A stretch of DNA of 64,000 nt from Clostridiales bacterium. Lineage in GTDB: Bacteria > Bacillota > Clostridia > Oscillospirales > Oscillospiraceae. Under the pieces are notes generated by a model, which was not told where the DNA came from, did not search any database, and saw nothing but the letters and a program-made list of their open reading frames with translations. The translations under genes were made by a program, and so were the position numbers. Of the stretch, positions 8,081 through 17,070 are shown one piece after another. The number at the start of each line of letters is the position of its first letter. Position 1 is the first letter of the stretch. The stretch covers positions 1 to 64,000 of the forward strand of contig JALFUW010000012.1 of NCBI GenBank assembly GCA_022786995.1, written 5' to 3'.

Positions 8081-9289
8081 ATGAAAAGGAAAACAAACGT
8101 CTCTGCGAAATCGATTGTTGCAATATTACTTGTAGTCGTCAGCTTTATCATGCTGCTGCTCCCCGCGGCAAATATTGTCTTGAACACAGCAAACGGGAAA
8201 TTGACCGTAGATGATGTTCTGAACAAAGTGGCACGCGTATCCGTTCAGGAGGTGCAAGCAAAACTGATAGATGATTTTGACGATCTGATGGGCAGCAGCG
8301 ACACAAATACCTACTTCATTGCAAGAAAAACCGCCATCTCCGTGTGTAAGATTCTGGACGGAAAAGTATCCCTGATTGAAGCAGCGTCGATCTGCGGCAA
8401 TGTGGGAAAGTTGCTGCGTACCGCGGCATCCCTTGATGATTATGCAAGCACATCGCTGTCGAAATACGGCTCCAATTTTGGAATCGTATCTGTATTAATC
8501 TGGTGTGTCCTTATCCTCTTGCTGCTTCTGGCCCTGGCATCCATACTTTCCCTGAAAAAGGGTCACACAGCATGGACCGTTGTATACACAGCTGCAAATG
8601 CATTGGTTCTTTCGGTGATGCTTGTAGTTGTCGGAAAACTAAACGCTTGGCTTCAACCCCAGTTTTGGGACGAATACAGTACTGTTTTGAAGCGCATGGG
8701 TATTTTGAACCTGAACCTGTTTCACGTTTCTTCAGCGCTCTATATCTCTTTTATCTGCGCAGCAGCAGCAATCCTCGTCTCGCGGCTGAATGTTAAGAAG
8801 CTGGAAGGCGCAAAAGTATGCGCACACTGCGGTGCGAAAAACAAGCCTGATACCGCATTCTGCATTTTCTGCGGGAAACCTCTTTCAATTCAGGCGGACT
8901 GGACATGTTCCTGCGGTCAGAAAAACAGAGGAGCTTTCTGCACTAAATGCGGCAATCCCCGTCCAGAGCCTGACACGCGTATGCGGTGCAATATGTGTGG
9001 GGCCGAGAATGCGCCTGGGGCGAAGTTTTGCTGCAAATGCGGACGCCCGTTAGTCGATACCGTGCCGAGTTCTGCGGAACCGGCATATACGATCTGCCCG
9101 GAGTGCGGAACTGAGAATAGCCCAAATGCCAGCTTCTGCCTCCATTGTGGACGCAACCTGAAGGCTGCTCCGAAAAAAGTGTGCATTCGGTGCGGAAAGC
9201 CGTTTTCGGGTTCCGGAAAGTATTGCCCAAGCTGTGAATCTGATACAGGAACTGGCAATGACCAGTTAAAGCCGCCTGAAGATTTATAA
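8081..9289 (+). CDS. Four-helix membrane protein with five C-terminal zinc ribbons
   Basis: A 402-aa protein with the reverse order of its neighbours. It has a membrane helix near residues 11-33, an extracytoplasmic segment of about 100 residues, then three further helices to about residue 235. The C-terminal cytoplasmic tail holds five consecutive zinc ribbons: CAHCG/CIFCG, CSCG/CTKCG, CNMCG/CCKCG, CPECG/CLHCG and CIRCG/CPSC. The N-in, C-in topology places all five ribbons in the cytoplasm. If zinc ribbons in this cluster interact with each other, this protein could be the hub (inference). It starts at ATG 8081 after GGAAAAGGAG. The multiple ribbons resemble double zinc ribbon (DZR) families. 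Confidence 0.75.
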   Translation: MKRKTNVSAKSIVAILLVVVSFIMLLLPAANIVLNTANGKLTVDDVLNKVARVSVQEVQAKLIDDFDDLMGSSDTNTYFIARKTAISVCKILDGKVSLIEAASICGNVGKLLRTAASLDDYASTSLSKYGSNFGIVSVLIWCVLILLLLLALASILSLKKGHTAWTVVYTAANALVLSVMLVVVGKLNAWLQPQFWDEYSTVLKRMGILNLNLFHVSSALYISFICAAAAILVSRLNVKKLEGAKVCAHCGAKNKPDTAFCIFCGKPLSIQADWTCSCGQKNRGAFCTKCGNPRPEPDTRMRCNMCGAENAPGAKFCCKCGRPLVDTVPSSAEPAYTICPECGTENSPNASFCLHCGRNLKAAPKKVCIRCGKPFSGSGKYCPSCESDTGTGNDQLKPPEDL

Positions 9290-9313
9290 CGACAGAGCTT
9301 AGAGGTGCCCAAT

Positions 9314-11563
9314 ATGAAAAAATGTACCAGATGCGGAGCGGAAAATCCCGATAACGGAATATGGTGCATAGGCTGCAGGAAGTCCCTGCTGAGATCCTCG
9401 GAAGACACGGCAAAAGCTGCCCTTTTTTCGGAGGAATCTACTCTGCGCGGGGATCTTGGGAAACAGGAAACTCATAACGGGGAGAGCGTCGGGGGTATGG
9501 GGAACCATGCCTCCGACATCGCGAATTCCAGAACAAAAGATGAAAATCCGTGGGATGGACGGGGGAGAAAAGGCGCCTCCGTGCCCAATGGTGTCACCTA
9601 TTGCTCCAACTGTGGAAAGCCCATCGCGAATGGCGCCAGGTACTGCTCCCACTGTGGACACAGTAGGGAGGGAGTGGTCCCAAACGACTGTCCCCCAAGA
9701 AAACCCAGAATCTGGAGATGGGCCGTTCTTCTGACTGCCCTTGCCGTTCTGGTCAGTCTGATTGGCAGCATTCTTTTTGCTTTTGGAAACAGAAAAACGA
9801 CTGAAGCATCTGCCACTCCGAAAGCTACCGAGGCATCCCAGGATGCTGCCTCTACGGAGCATCATTATCAGGTATTCCACAATGTGTTGACATGGCAGGA
9901 AGCAAAACGTGCCTGTGAAGCCATGGGCGGACACTTGGCGACGGTCACATCCGCCAAAGAGCAGAAAACATTGAAAGCCCTGAATCTTCAAAATGAAAAT
10001 CTCTGGATTGGTGCCAATTGTGACAGCGGCGGAAACTGGGCCTGGGTCACCGGAGAGTCATGGGAGTACACAAACTGGAACGATGGTGAGCCGAACAACT
10101 CTTCCAACATAATGCCCGCCGAGAGCTACGCGGCCATTTGGTCGGATGGGTGGAACGACTTAGCCAGCGGCAATCTTTATGAGCAGAGCGGGTATATTTG
10201 CGAATGGGATGCGGTGGATCCCGCTGCCATGATTCAGGTGCCGCTTCCCGACTCCTTCTCCTGCATTACCGTCAGTGTTGGAATCGCGGACTGGAGGATC
10301 ATGCCAGAGGACGATGGTTCCTTTGACGGCAGCTTTGGTGTATGGAACTTGGGTGACAATGGGCCAGATTTCCCCATGGGCACCTGTTCCATCATAAATA
10401 TGACCGGTGTTTTCTCTCAGGTTCAAAAGGTAAGCGATTATTCTTACAAAATGATTGTGGACAAAGCGGAGAAGACACAGCAGACTGGAGAGACATACCT
10501 GTCGGACGGCGGCCGCTATGTTGTGGAAGATGGAATGGGGCTTATCGACGATGGCTCTGAATTCTATCTGTATCTGCCGGGAGTACCGCTGTCTGAGCTT
10601 CCGCAAGGTCTCATTGACTCCGTGAGTCAAAACGGCGGCCACTCCATGTCAGAGATCACACTGGATACTTATATTCTGTACAATTCGTATCCCGAATACA
10701 ATCTTGTGTTTATTGGTACGCTGAAAAAGAATGATCTTCAAGGCCAAAGCGCCGCAGAAGCAGACCGGCAGCTGGCTTCTCTCATCACATACGCAGAAGA
10801 TAGCTCTGTTTGGTATCACCATCTTTTCTCCTGGGACGAGAATGGAAGGCTGATCCGGGTGAAGGATGTAACGGACTGGAATAACGTTCGGACGTGGACG
10901 TTCCAATACAATGAACGCGGGCAGCTTCTTCGGGAGGATCAGTCTTCGGCAGGCTACGGCTTTGTCTGTCAGGAGAATACCTACAGTGCGGATGGGAAAC
11001 TGTTGTCCTCCCGTGCTGCGATAGAAGACGGCTACGAGGAATCCACATACCAATATGATTCCAGCGGCAGACTCTTCAAGGTCATTCAGACAGACGACTA
11101 TTGCAGTCGGGAAACCACAGTCACAGAATATAATGGTGAAGGTAAACCCACACGGGAAGAGCGGGTCGAAACTGTGTTGAGTACCGGTGAGCAAAGCCGT
11201 GCCACCGAGCAGATCGAATACGATGAACTGGGCAGGAAAACAAAATGGCGCTATTCCGGCACGGACGGAGAATATGGCATGACCTACCGGTATGACATAA
11301 AGCCCTTTGTTATCTGCACGAATGAGGCAGGTAGCTATACGCTTCTGCTTACAAATGATGATGGAACGAGCAGCTGGACTATTGATGTGGGTGTTCACTA
11401 TACACCTTTGGAGGAAAACGGCGTGCTGAACTTCCGAAAAGCAAATGCTGATGTTGGTACGCTGGAGGCTGATGCGGACGGATACCTAACCCGGATTTCT
11501 TACAAAGACGGTGCGTACTATGAATTTGAGTACAGCAGTTCCGCAGAGAATGGCACCGAATGA
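9314..11563 (+). CDS. Zinc ribbon membrane protein with C-type lectin domain and YD-type repeats
   Basis: A 749-aa protein. Two N-terminal zinc ribbons are seen, CTRCG/CIGC (residues about 4-20) and CSNCG/CSHCG (about 98-117), then a membrane helix (WAVLLTALAVLVSLIGSIL). Outside lies a C-type lectin-like domain: WQEAKRACEAMGGHLATV, LWIGA, WEYTNWNDGEPNN (with the EPN sugar-binding signature) and WNDL before YICEW. A domain of unknown type follows, then YD/RHS-like units (YQYDSSGRLFKV, EYDELGRKTKW, FQYNERGQLLRE). The lectin signature suggests Ca-dependent glycan binding. ATG 9314 is chosen because AGAGG lies 8 nt upstream; GTG 9305 overlaps that site. Confidence 0.8.
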   Translation: MKKCTRCGAENPDNGIWCIGCRKSLLRSSEDTAKAALFSEESTLRGDLGKQETHNGESVGGMGNHASDIANSRTKDENPWDGRGRKGASVPNGVTYCSNCGKPIANGARYCSHCGHSREGVVPNDCPPRKPRIWRWAVLLTALAVLVSLIGSILFAFGNRKTTEASATPKATEASQDAASTEHHYQVFHNVLTWQEAKRACEAMGGHLATVTSAKEQKTLKALNLQNENLWIGANCDSGGNWAWVTGESWEYTNWNDGEPNNSSNIMPAESYAAIWSDGWNDLASGNLYEQSGYICEWDAVDPAAMIQVPLPDSFSCITVSVGIADWRIMPEDDGSFDGSFGVWNLGDNGPDFPMGTCSIINMTGVFSQVQKVSDYSYKMIVDKAEKTQQTGETYLSDGGRYVVEDGMGLIDDGSEFYLYLPGVPLSELPQGLIDSVSQNGGHSMSEITLDTYILYNSYPEYNLVFIGTLKKNDLQGQSAAEADRQLASLITYAEDSSVWYHHLFSWDENGRLIRVKDVTDWNNVRTWTFQYNERGQLLREDQSSAGYGFVCQENTYSADGKLLSSRAAIEDGYEESTYQYDSSGRLFKVIQTDDYCSRETTVTEYNGEGKPTREERVETVLSTGEQSRATEQIEYDELGRKTKWRYSGTDGEYGMTYRYDIKPFVICTNEAGSYTLLLTNDDGTSSWTIDVGVHYTPLEENGVLNFRKANADVGTLEADADGYLTRISYKDGAYYEFEYSSSAENGTE

Positions 11564-11605
11564 CCGCATGATGGGAACATTTATGAGTGACGAGGTAGAT
11601 GGACA

Positions 11606-12652
11606 ATGGCGAACTTTTGTGGAAAATGCGGCTCACCGCTTGATCCCCAAACCGGATCATGCCCAAAATGCGATTTAGGGCAACAGGTACGGCGAGGACG
11701 AAAACAACGTTCTATGCGTCCTTTCATAATCATACTGGCAATCATAGTGATTCTTGTGACAAGCCTTGGTGCAATATGTGGACTCAGTCATCTCGGCATC
11801 ATCAAGCTCCCCAGCTTCCTGTGCCTGCATGAATGGCAGGATGCCACCTGTACATCTCCTAAAACTTGCATACTATGCGGAAAAACGGAAGGAGAGGCAC
11901 TTGACCATGATTGGCAGGCTGCTACCTGCACCACCATGCAGTCTTGCCGTGTGTGCGGGGCAACGAAAGGCACACCCTTAGGGCACACACCCGGACAGTG
12001 GGATGAAACAGTTGACATTTTGAATGCCTGTCAGCATCGGGAACGCGTGTGTACAGTTTGCGGCGCGGTTTTGAACTCCGACAATGAACCGATGACCTCT
12101 TTTATCCGGGATGATTTATTTCTCTTTTCCCCTCGGGAATTTATTGAACGATTCGCATACTTTGCAAAGCAGTCCTATCCGAATTTTCGGTATACCATCG
12201 GTTCCGACAGCAATAACGATATGGATGAAATACTGTATGTTTCTTTGTTCCCGGAAGAATCTTCTCAAAACTATTATGGCTTATCCTTTGTGGGAGCAAA
12301 TGGGTACTATCTGACGAAAAAGGATGTGGATACATCCGGAATTCTGGGTGTGAGACTGGGAAAAATGTGTCAGATCGATGTGAAAACAGGAGACGGCCTG
12401 GAGCCAATTGACTTTAAGCTTGCGGAGTCATTCTATCAGGCCTGCGATCCGAGTGTCACTGCGGATGATCTGTACTCGCAGCAGGTTATGCACCTTTGTA
12501 CATTTGCAAACTGGATGGATTTCAGCGAGCCATCCGGGCAAAGCATGATGAACGATGTTCAATATGTTTTCGAATACGCAATCAGCAAACTTGACGACGA
12601 CTATATTGATGCCGAATCCATCCAGGCAAATGCCGCCAAGGTATCCCCATGA
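11606..12652 (+). CDS. Zinc ribbon membrane protein with HxW-type Cys repeats
   Basis: A 348-aa protein with an N-terminal zinc ribbon (CGKCG, CPKC), a basic linker, and one membrane helix (residues about 39-60). Two extracytoplasmic Cys/Trp repeats follow, HEWQDATC...CILCG and HDWQAATC...CRVCG, then a CTVCG. The remaining 180 residues are a soluble domain with no family I recognise. The Cys repeats resemble those in Firmicutes surface proteins and could bind metal or form disulfides. It is a close paralogue of the broken gene at 13700-15113, so the two arose by duplication. Confidence 0.72.
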   Translation: MANFCGKCGSPLDPQTGSCPKCDLGQQVRRGRKQRSMRPFIIILAIIVILVTSLGAICGLSHLGIIKLPSFLCLHEWQDATCTSPKTCILCGKTEGEALDHDWQAATCTTMQSCRVCGATKGTPLGHTPGQWDETVDILNACQHRERVCTVCGAVLNSDNEPMTSFIRDDLFLFSPREFIERFAYFAKQSYPNFRYTIGSDSNNDMDEILYVSLFPEESSQNYYGLSFVGANGYYLTKKDVDTSGILGVRLGKMCQIDVKTGDGLEPIDFKLAESFYQACDPSVTADDLYSQQVMHLCTFANWMDFSEPSGQSMMNDVQYVFEYAISKLDDDYIDAESIQANAAKVSP

Positions 12653-12697
12653 ACACAGCTGTACGCTTTGAATATCAATATAGAGGGAGAACAGCAA

Positions 12698-13180
12698 ATG
12701 GCTTTTTTTGATAAATTAAGTAAAACGGTTACAGAAGCGAGTCAGAAAACTATGGCAAAGACCATGGAATTGGCAGATGTAGCACGGCTTAACTCCATGA
12801 TTTCCGATGAGGAAAGAACTATCAGCGATCTGTATGCGCAGATTGGCAAGCTTTACCGGACCCTTCATCAAAACGACTATGAAGCGGATTTTGCCGGGAT
12901 GATCAAAGCAATTACTGAATCAGAAGATAAGATTGGCCAATATCACAACCAGATTCTGGACATCAAAGGAGTTCAGCGTTGTGGAAACTGCGGCGCAGAG
13001 GTTCCAAAGGGAGCGGCATTTTGCAGTGCATGCGGTGCCGCAATGCCCGACCCGCAGAGCAAAATGCCCGAAGAAACTGTAACGTGCAGATTCTGCGGCG
13101 CGGAACTGGAAAAGGGTGCCCGTTTCTGCGCATACTGCGGACATAGCATAGAAGAAGTACATTCGGGCTCTGGAATATAA
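12698..13180 (+). CDS. Cytoplasmic coiled-coil protein with two zinc ribbons
   Basis: A 160-aa soluble protein. Residues 1-90 are helical and charged, probably a coiled coil (FDKLSKTVTEASQKTM, DEERTISDLYAQIGKLY). Two zinc ribbons follow: CGNCG/CSACG and CRFCG/CAYCG. Similar short proteins with a helical N-terminus and a zinc ribbon tail occur in many Clostridia without known function. ATG 12698 follows GAGGGAGA at suitable spacing; TTG 12668 upstream lacks a site. As the only soluble ribbon protein of the cluster, it may bridge membrane ribbon proteins and the kinase module (inference). Confidence 0.72.
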   Translation: MAFFDKLSKTVTEASQKTMAKTMELADVARLNSMISDEERTISDLYAQIGKLYRTLHQNDYEADFAGMIKAITESEDKIGQYHNQILDIKGVQRCGNCGAEVPKGAAFCSACGAAMPDPQSKMPEETVTCRFCGAELEKGARFCAYCGHSIEEVHSGSGI

Positions 13181-13222
13181 GCTAGAGGATCCGACAATAC
13201 ACAATCAATGGAGGGAAATAGT

Positions 13223-13639
13223 ATGCAAAAAACAAAAATTGGTGTTTCGGTTGGCCTTTTGGGTGCAGTGATCTATTTCATGGGGTTATTCAGCGGCTAT
13301 TTGGCGACGTTGCTGCTTGCCGGATATGTACTCCTGTTCGAGGAAAATGAGTGGCTGAGAAAAAGTGCTGTAAAAGCTGTGGCACTGATGGTAGTCTTCT
13401 CCTTGGCGGCAACCGTAATGAACCTCATTCCCAACGTAATTGGGGTCCTTGACAATCTCGTTTCCATATTTGGCGGCAGCTTCCATATTGGCTTCCTTTC
13501 GAGCCTGGTCTATGCCGTTACGGGAGCGCTTGATATTCTTGAAAAACTGCTGTTTATGGCTCTCGGCCTGAGGGCGTTAACGCAGGGAACCATTGCTGTC
13601 CCCATTGTGGATGGACTGATCAACAAATACATGGGGTAA
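13223..13639 (+). CDS. Small multi-helix membrane protein
   Basis: A 138-aa integral membrane protein with about four hydrophobic segments (residues about 7-24, 27-39, 47-72 and 90-120) and a short charged loop EENEWLRKSAVK. No zinc ribbon is present, unlike most neighbours. GGAGGGA (13210-13216) lies 6 nt before ATG 13223; the ATG at 13208 sits on the site itself. A hairpin (13641-13666) separates it from the next gene. Function unknown; it may be a membrane scaffold of the cluster. Confidence 0.65.
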   Translation: MQKTKIGVSVGLLGAVIYFMGLFSGYLATLLLAGYVLLFEENEWLRKSAVKAVALMVVFSLAATVMNLIPNVIGVLDNLVSIFGGSFHIGFLSSLVYAVTGALDILEKLLFMALGLRALTQGTIAVPIVDGLINKYMG

Positions 13640-13640
13640 A

Positions 13641-13666
13641 GTCAGCAGAAAAATCTTCCTGCTGAC
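13641..13666 (+). other. Hairpin between cargo genes
   Basis: Arms GTCAGCAG (13641-13648) and CTGCTGAC (13659-13666) form a perfect 8-bp stem with a 10-nt loop, directly after the membrane protein gene. There is no T-run, so termination is doubtful. Confidence 0.4.
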
Positions 13667-13699
13667 ATCAAATAGTCAACAGATGAGAGGAGCAAATGT

Positions 13700-15113
13700 A
13701 TGGGAAACTTTTGCGGGAAATGCGGCTCACAGCTTGATCCTCAGACTGGTTTGTGCCCCAAATGTGATTCAGAACAACAAACGCAAAATGGACGGGCACA
13801 CCATTCTGTACGCCTTCGTGTAATCATACTGGCACTCATCGTGATTATCGCGGCAACTCTTGGAACAATCGTTGGACTTGGTAATCTTGGCATTATCACG
13901 CCCCCCCAGCTTCTTGTGCGTTCATGATTGGCAGGAAGCAACCTGCACCAAGATGCAGTCGTGCTGCGTTTGCGGGGCAACGAAGGGGGCTCCTTTGGGA
14001 CACACACCCGGAGAATGGGAGGAAACGATTGACCTTCTTCATGCAAACCTGCATCGGAAACGCTTATGCACAGTTTGTGGCGCTGTTTTGGAATCGGACG
14101 ACCAAACGCTGACTTCTTTTGTAGGAGACGACTCGTTTATTTTTACGCCAGCGCAGTTCCGGAGCAGAATCGTTCCATTCATCAGGGCGGGTTCCCCTTA
14201 TGCCGGGAAGTTGTCCTGCTCTGAAGAAACAGGAAAACACGTAAGCGATCCGGAACAGGATGATTTGCTGATTTACAGAGTGCTTTACGACGGAGAAGAT
14301 ATTGCATCTTTCTATTGCTATGACCGTAAGGACCATGTCATTAAGGTGGAAGGAAAGAACAATGAGCCTGTGTGGTCTGTTGGCTTCTGTGTCCCGTGGA
14401 ATCGGGACGATTCCTACGCGGTTGCACTAAATATGTTTGAGGCAATGGCGGCAACCTGTGACCCATCGTTAACGAAGCAGGAACGGACAGAATTTGCGTT
14501 GCGCTGTGCCAATTGGATTTACGACGGTGCGGAATATGACTGGTATTCCTCCACACAAGCGAAGAATGGGATTATCTACATTATGAGCGTCTCCACCAAT
14601 GACGATGGCAGCAATTATATTTATGGTTCTGCATATGCGACGACCGACTTAAGTGACCTCAACATCTCTGGAGCATCCGTTTACGATGGTTCCTAGGATT
14701 CCCCCGCTGATGCACCGAATTACAGTGCTGAAGAGGCAGAAGAACTCTTGATTGGAAATTGGGCCAGCAAGTATATCGTTGTCGAGGTTGACGGAGAGTT
14801 CTATAAACTGGATGCTCAGAACTCTTCAGAAGATTGCATTACCATGGTATTCCATGAAGACCACAGTGCTGAACTGAACATACAGTCCTTCTCGCTGGAT
14901 AATGAATTTACCCCCAGCTTGTGCGATTTCTGGAATGGAAGGAAAATACAATGGAATTATCTGTTTGACTCCGGAGACTCGTTATACTTCCTTGTAGACA
15001 CACCCTGTATGAGCATGAGCGACATATACAGCTATGACCAAGGATCGTCCGTTTATAGTCTGCTCAGAGTCACATTATCAAAAAACATATCCGTCCTACT
15101 TGAAAAGCAATAA
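13700..15113 (+). pseudogene. Broken paralogue of the 11606 zinc ribbon membrane protein
   Basis: One gene split by two lesions. Segment 1 (13700-13927) encodes the zinc ribbon (CGKCG, CPKC) and membrane helix. At a run of seven C (13901-13907) the frame shifts. With six C it would read on as PPSFLCVHDWQEATC, matching the intact paralogue (LPSFLCLHEWQDATC). Segment 2 continues in the other frame to TAG 14694-14696, which is in frame with segment 3 ending at 15113 (ELLIGNWASKYIVVEVDGEF). Restored, it would be about 470 aa: ribbon, helix, Cys/Trp repeat and two soluble parts. The ribosome binding site is intact. The C7 tract could be a sequencing error or a phase-variable switch; the TAG argues for real decay. 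The first fragment could still be made as a short ribbon-helix peptide. Confidence 0.75.
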
Positions 15114-15233
15114 GATCAAATGAGTAAGTGATATACGGTGCCGATGCAATCAATGGCAGAAGGCCGGGTGACTTCATTTATTGCTTGCACGGTCAATAGT
15201 CGACAGACGGAAACACAGGAGGTAGTAAATTGT

Positions 15234-17051
15234 ATGAAAAGGTATTGCTGGAATTGTGGAGCTGAGCTGGATAACAATGTGCAAATATGCGGCAACTGCG
15301 GCGTCCGTATTCAGCCGGCGGGGAAAAAGTGCCCTTACTGCGGAAATGATGAAAATGAGGGAAATGCGGTTTACTGCGGAAAATGTGGAAGAAAATTGAA
15401 AAAAGGCAAAAGCAAGATGGGCGTATGGATCGTCTCAGTAATTTTGGCAATCGCCGTTGTTTCCGTGGTGCTGATTACGGTTCTCTCCAATGGCAGAGGA
15501 AAAAACATTGCGTATAAAGAACCCGCGTCCGCAGAGCCTGTCGCCACAGAGCCGGCCGGAGAAGTATCCTGGAAGGAAAACATCCTGATGTCGGATGAAG
15601 TTGCAAACTATATTGTGTACAACGGCTATGGAGCTTTCGTAATGGGTACCTCCGTCCCGCGTGCACAGATCGACTCCATTACGTTCCTGGATACATTGAA
15701 GGATGTGCCTGCCGACAGCTGGGACGTCTCCGAAAAGCAGGACGGCTCCGTTCTTGCCTGGGTGACAAATGGGAACGCGCTTTACATTGGCGCAAACGGC
15801 GGAATCAACGCCAAATACTGCCAAAGCCTGTTTTACGGCTATTATAATGTTTCGGGAATCAACTTTAATCACTGCTTCCACACGGATTATGCCACGAGTA
15901 TGAAGTCCATGTTTGACTACTGCCCCTCTCTGAGAGCATTGGATGTCAGCGATTTCAAAACAGCCAACGTTACAGATATGGCTGGCATGTTCTATCAGTG
16001 CGCTTCGCTGACAAGTTTAGACCTCAGCGGCTTCGATACCAGCAAGGTTACGGATATGGGCAATATGTTTGCTTATTGCAGTGGATTAACAAGCCTGGAT
16101 CTTAGCAGTTTTGATACGAGCAATGTCGTGAATCATGATAACTTCATGGAGTCGGGCAAAATGGTCAACGGGCATCCGTGGGAAGAGATGTTCTCACTTC
16201 CGGAAGGAGCAGACCAAACGGCGGCAGAGCAGCAGATACCTGACAAACGTCCGATTGCCGTGGATGGAGGAGAAAAGCACTCGGTCATTCTTTACAATGA
16301 CGGCACCGTTATAACCATAGGAGACGATACATATGCCCAGCGGAGCACATCCGGCTGGCGGGATATTGTGCAGATCAGTACTTTCAGTAATCATACGCTT
16401 GGCCTAAAGCGTGATGGAACCGTAGTCGCCACCGGTGCGAACAAGGAAGGGCAGTGCAACGTGTCTGGCTGGACGGATATCATTGCGGTAGCGGCAGGCT
16501 CACGGCATTCCGTTGGCGTAAAACAGGATGGCACCGTTGTCGCGGTTGGCTCGAACAGCTCCGGTCAATGTGATGTTGGGAAGTGGCAAAATGTAAAATC
16601 CGTGGCAGCAAATGCCACTTCAACCTTCGGCTTGACAAACGATGGTAAGGTTTTGGTATGTGGCTCGTTCTACAATCAGAATCTGTCAAATTGGTCCGAC
16701 ATTGTTTCCATCAGCGTCAGCGCCAACCATGTAGTCGGTGTCCATTCTGACGGAACGGTGTCTGCCCTGGGTGAGAACAGTCTCGGTCAATGTGATGCCA
16801 TGGAGAAGTGGAGAGACACGCAGCAGGTCGCAGCTGGGTACGGCTTCACTGCCGGTCTGCGTTCTTCGGGTGGTGTATGGGTTCACGGCTGTGATGAACA
16901 TAACGAACACGCGGCTATGCAGTGGACTGACATCGTGACCATTGGCACTGGAATCGACCACATTTTGGGCATTAAACAGGACGGCATACTGGTTGCCAAG
17001 GGCGTAAATAATGACGGACAGTGTGATGTCTATCGTTTGAACGAAGCGTAA
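15234..17051 (+). CDS. Zinc ribbon membrane protein with BspA-type and RCC1 repeats
   Basis: A 605-aa protein, last of the cargo cluster. Two N-terminal zinc ribbons (CWNCG/CGNCG and CPYCG/CGKCG) precede a membrane helix (residues about 64-86). Outside are BspA/DUF285-type repeats (MKSMFDYCPSLRALDVSDF, then FDTSKVTDMGNMFAYC), a class of leucine-rich surface repeat used in adhesion. Then follow about six RCC1-like units with the pattern GTVVATGANKEGQCNVSGW, likely a seven-bladed propeller. ATG 15234 lies 11 nt after AGGAGG (15217-15222); the upstream in-frame ATG at 15138 lacks a site. A very structured non-coding region follows. Confidence 0.82.
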   Translation: MKRYCWNCGAELDNNVQICGNCGVRIQPAGKKCPYCGNDENEGNAVYCGKCGRKLKKGKSKMGVWIVSVILAIAVVSVVLITVLSNGRGKNIAYKEPASAEPVATEPAGEVSWKENILMSDEVANYIVYNGYGAFVMGTSVPRAQIDSITFLDTLKDVPADSWDVSEKQDGSVLAWVTNGNALYIGANGGINAKYCQSLFYGYYNVSGINFNHCFHTDYATSMKSMFDYCPSLRALDVSDFKTANVTDMAGMFYQCASLTSLDLSGFDTSKVTDMGNMFAYCSGLTSLDLSSFDTSNVVNHDNFMESGKMVNGHPWEEMFSLPEGADQTAAEQQIPDKRPIAVDGGEKHSVILYNDGTVITIGDDTYAQRSTSGWRDIVQISTFSNHTLGLKRDGTVVATGANKEGQCNVSGWTDIIAVAAGSRHSVGVKQDGTVVAVGSNSSGQCDVGKWQNVKSVAANATSTFGLTNDGKVLVCGSFYNQNLSNWSDIVSISVSANHVVGVHSDGTVSALGENSLGQCDAMEKWRDTQQVAAGYGFTAGLRSSGGVWVHGCDEHNEHAAMQWTDIVTIGTGIDHILGIKQDGILVAKGVNNDGQCDVYRLNEA

Positions 17052-17070
17052 AAAACAAGAAATACCGAAA

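Noticed and set aside
14694-14696. TAG as a pyrrolysine codon
   Set aside because: No PYLIS-like support or pyrrolysine genes are visible, and the same gene also has a frameshift; decay is simpler.
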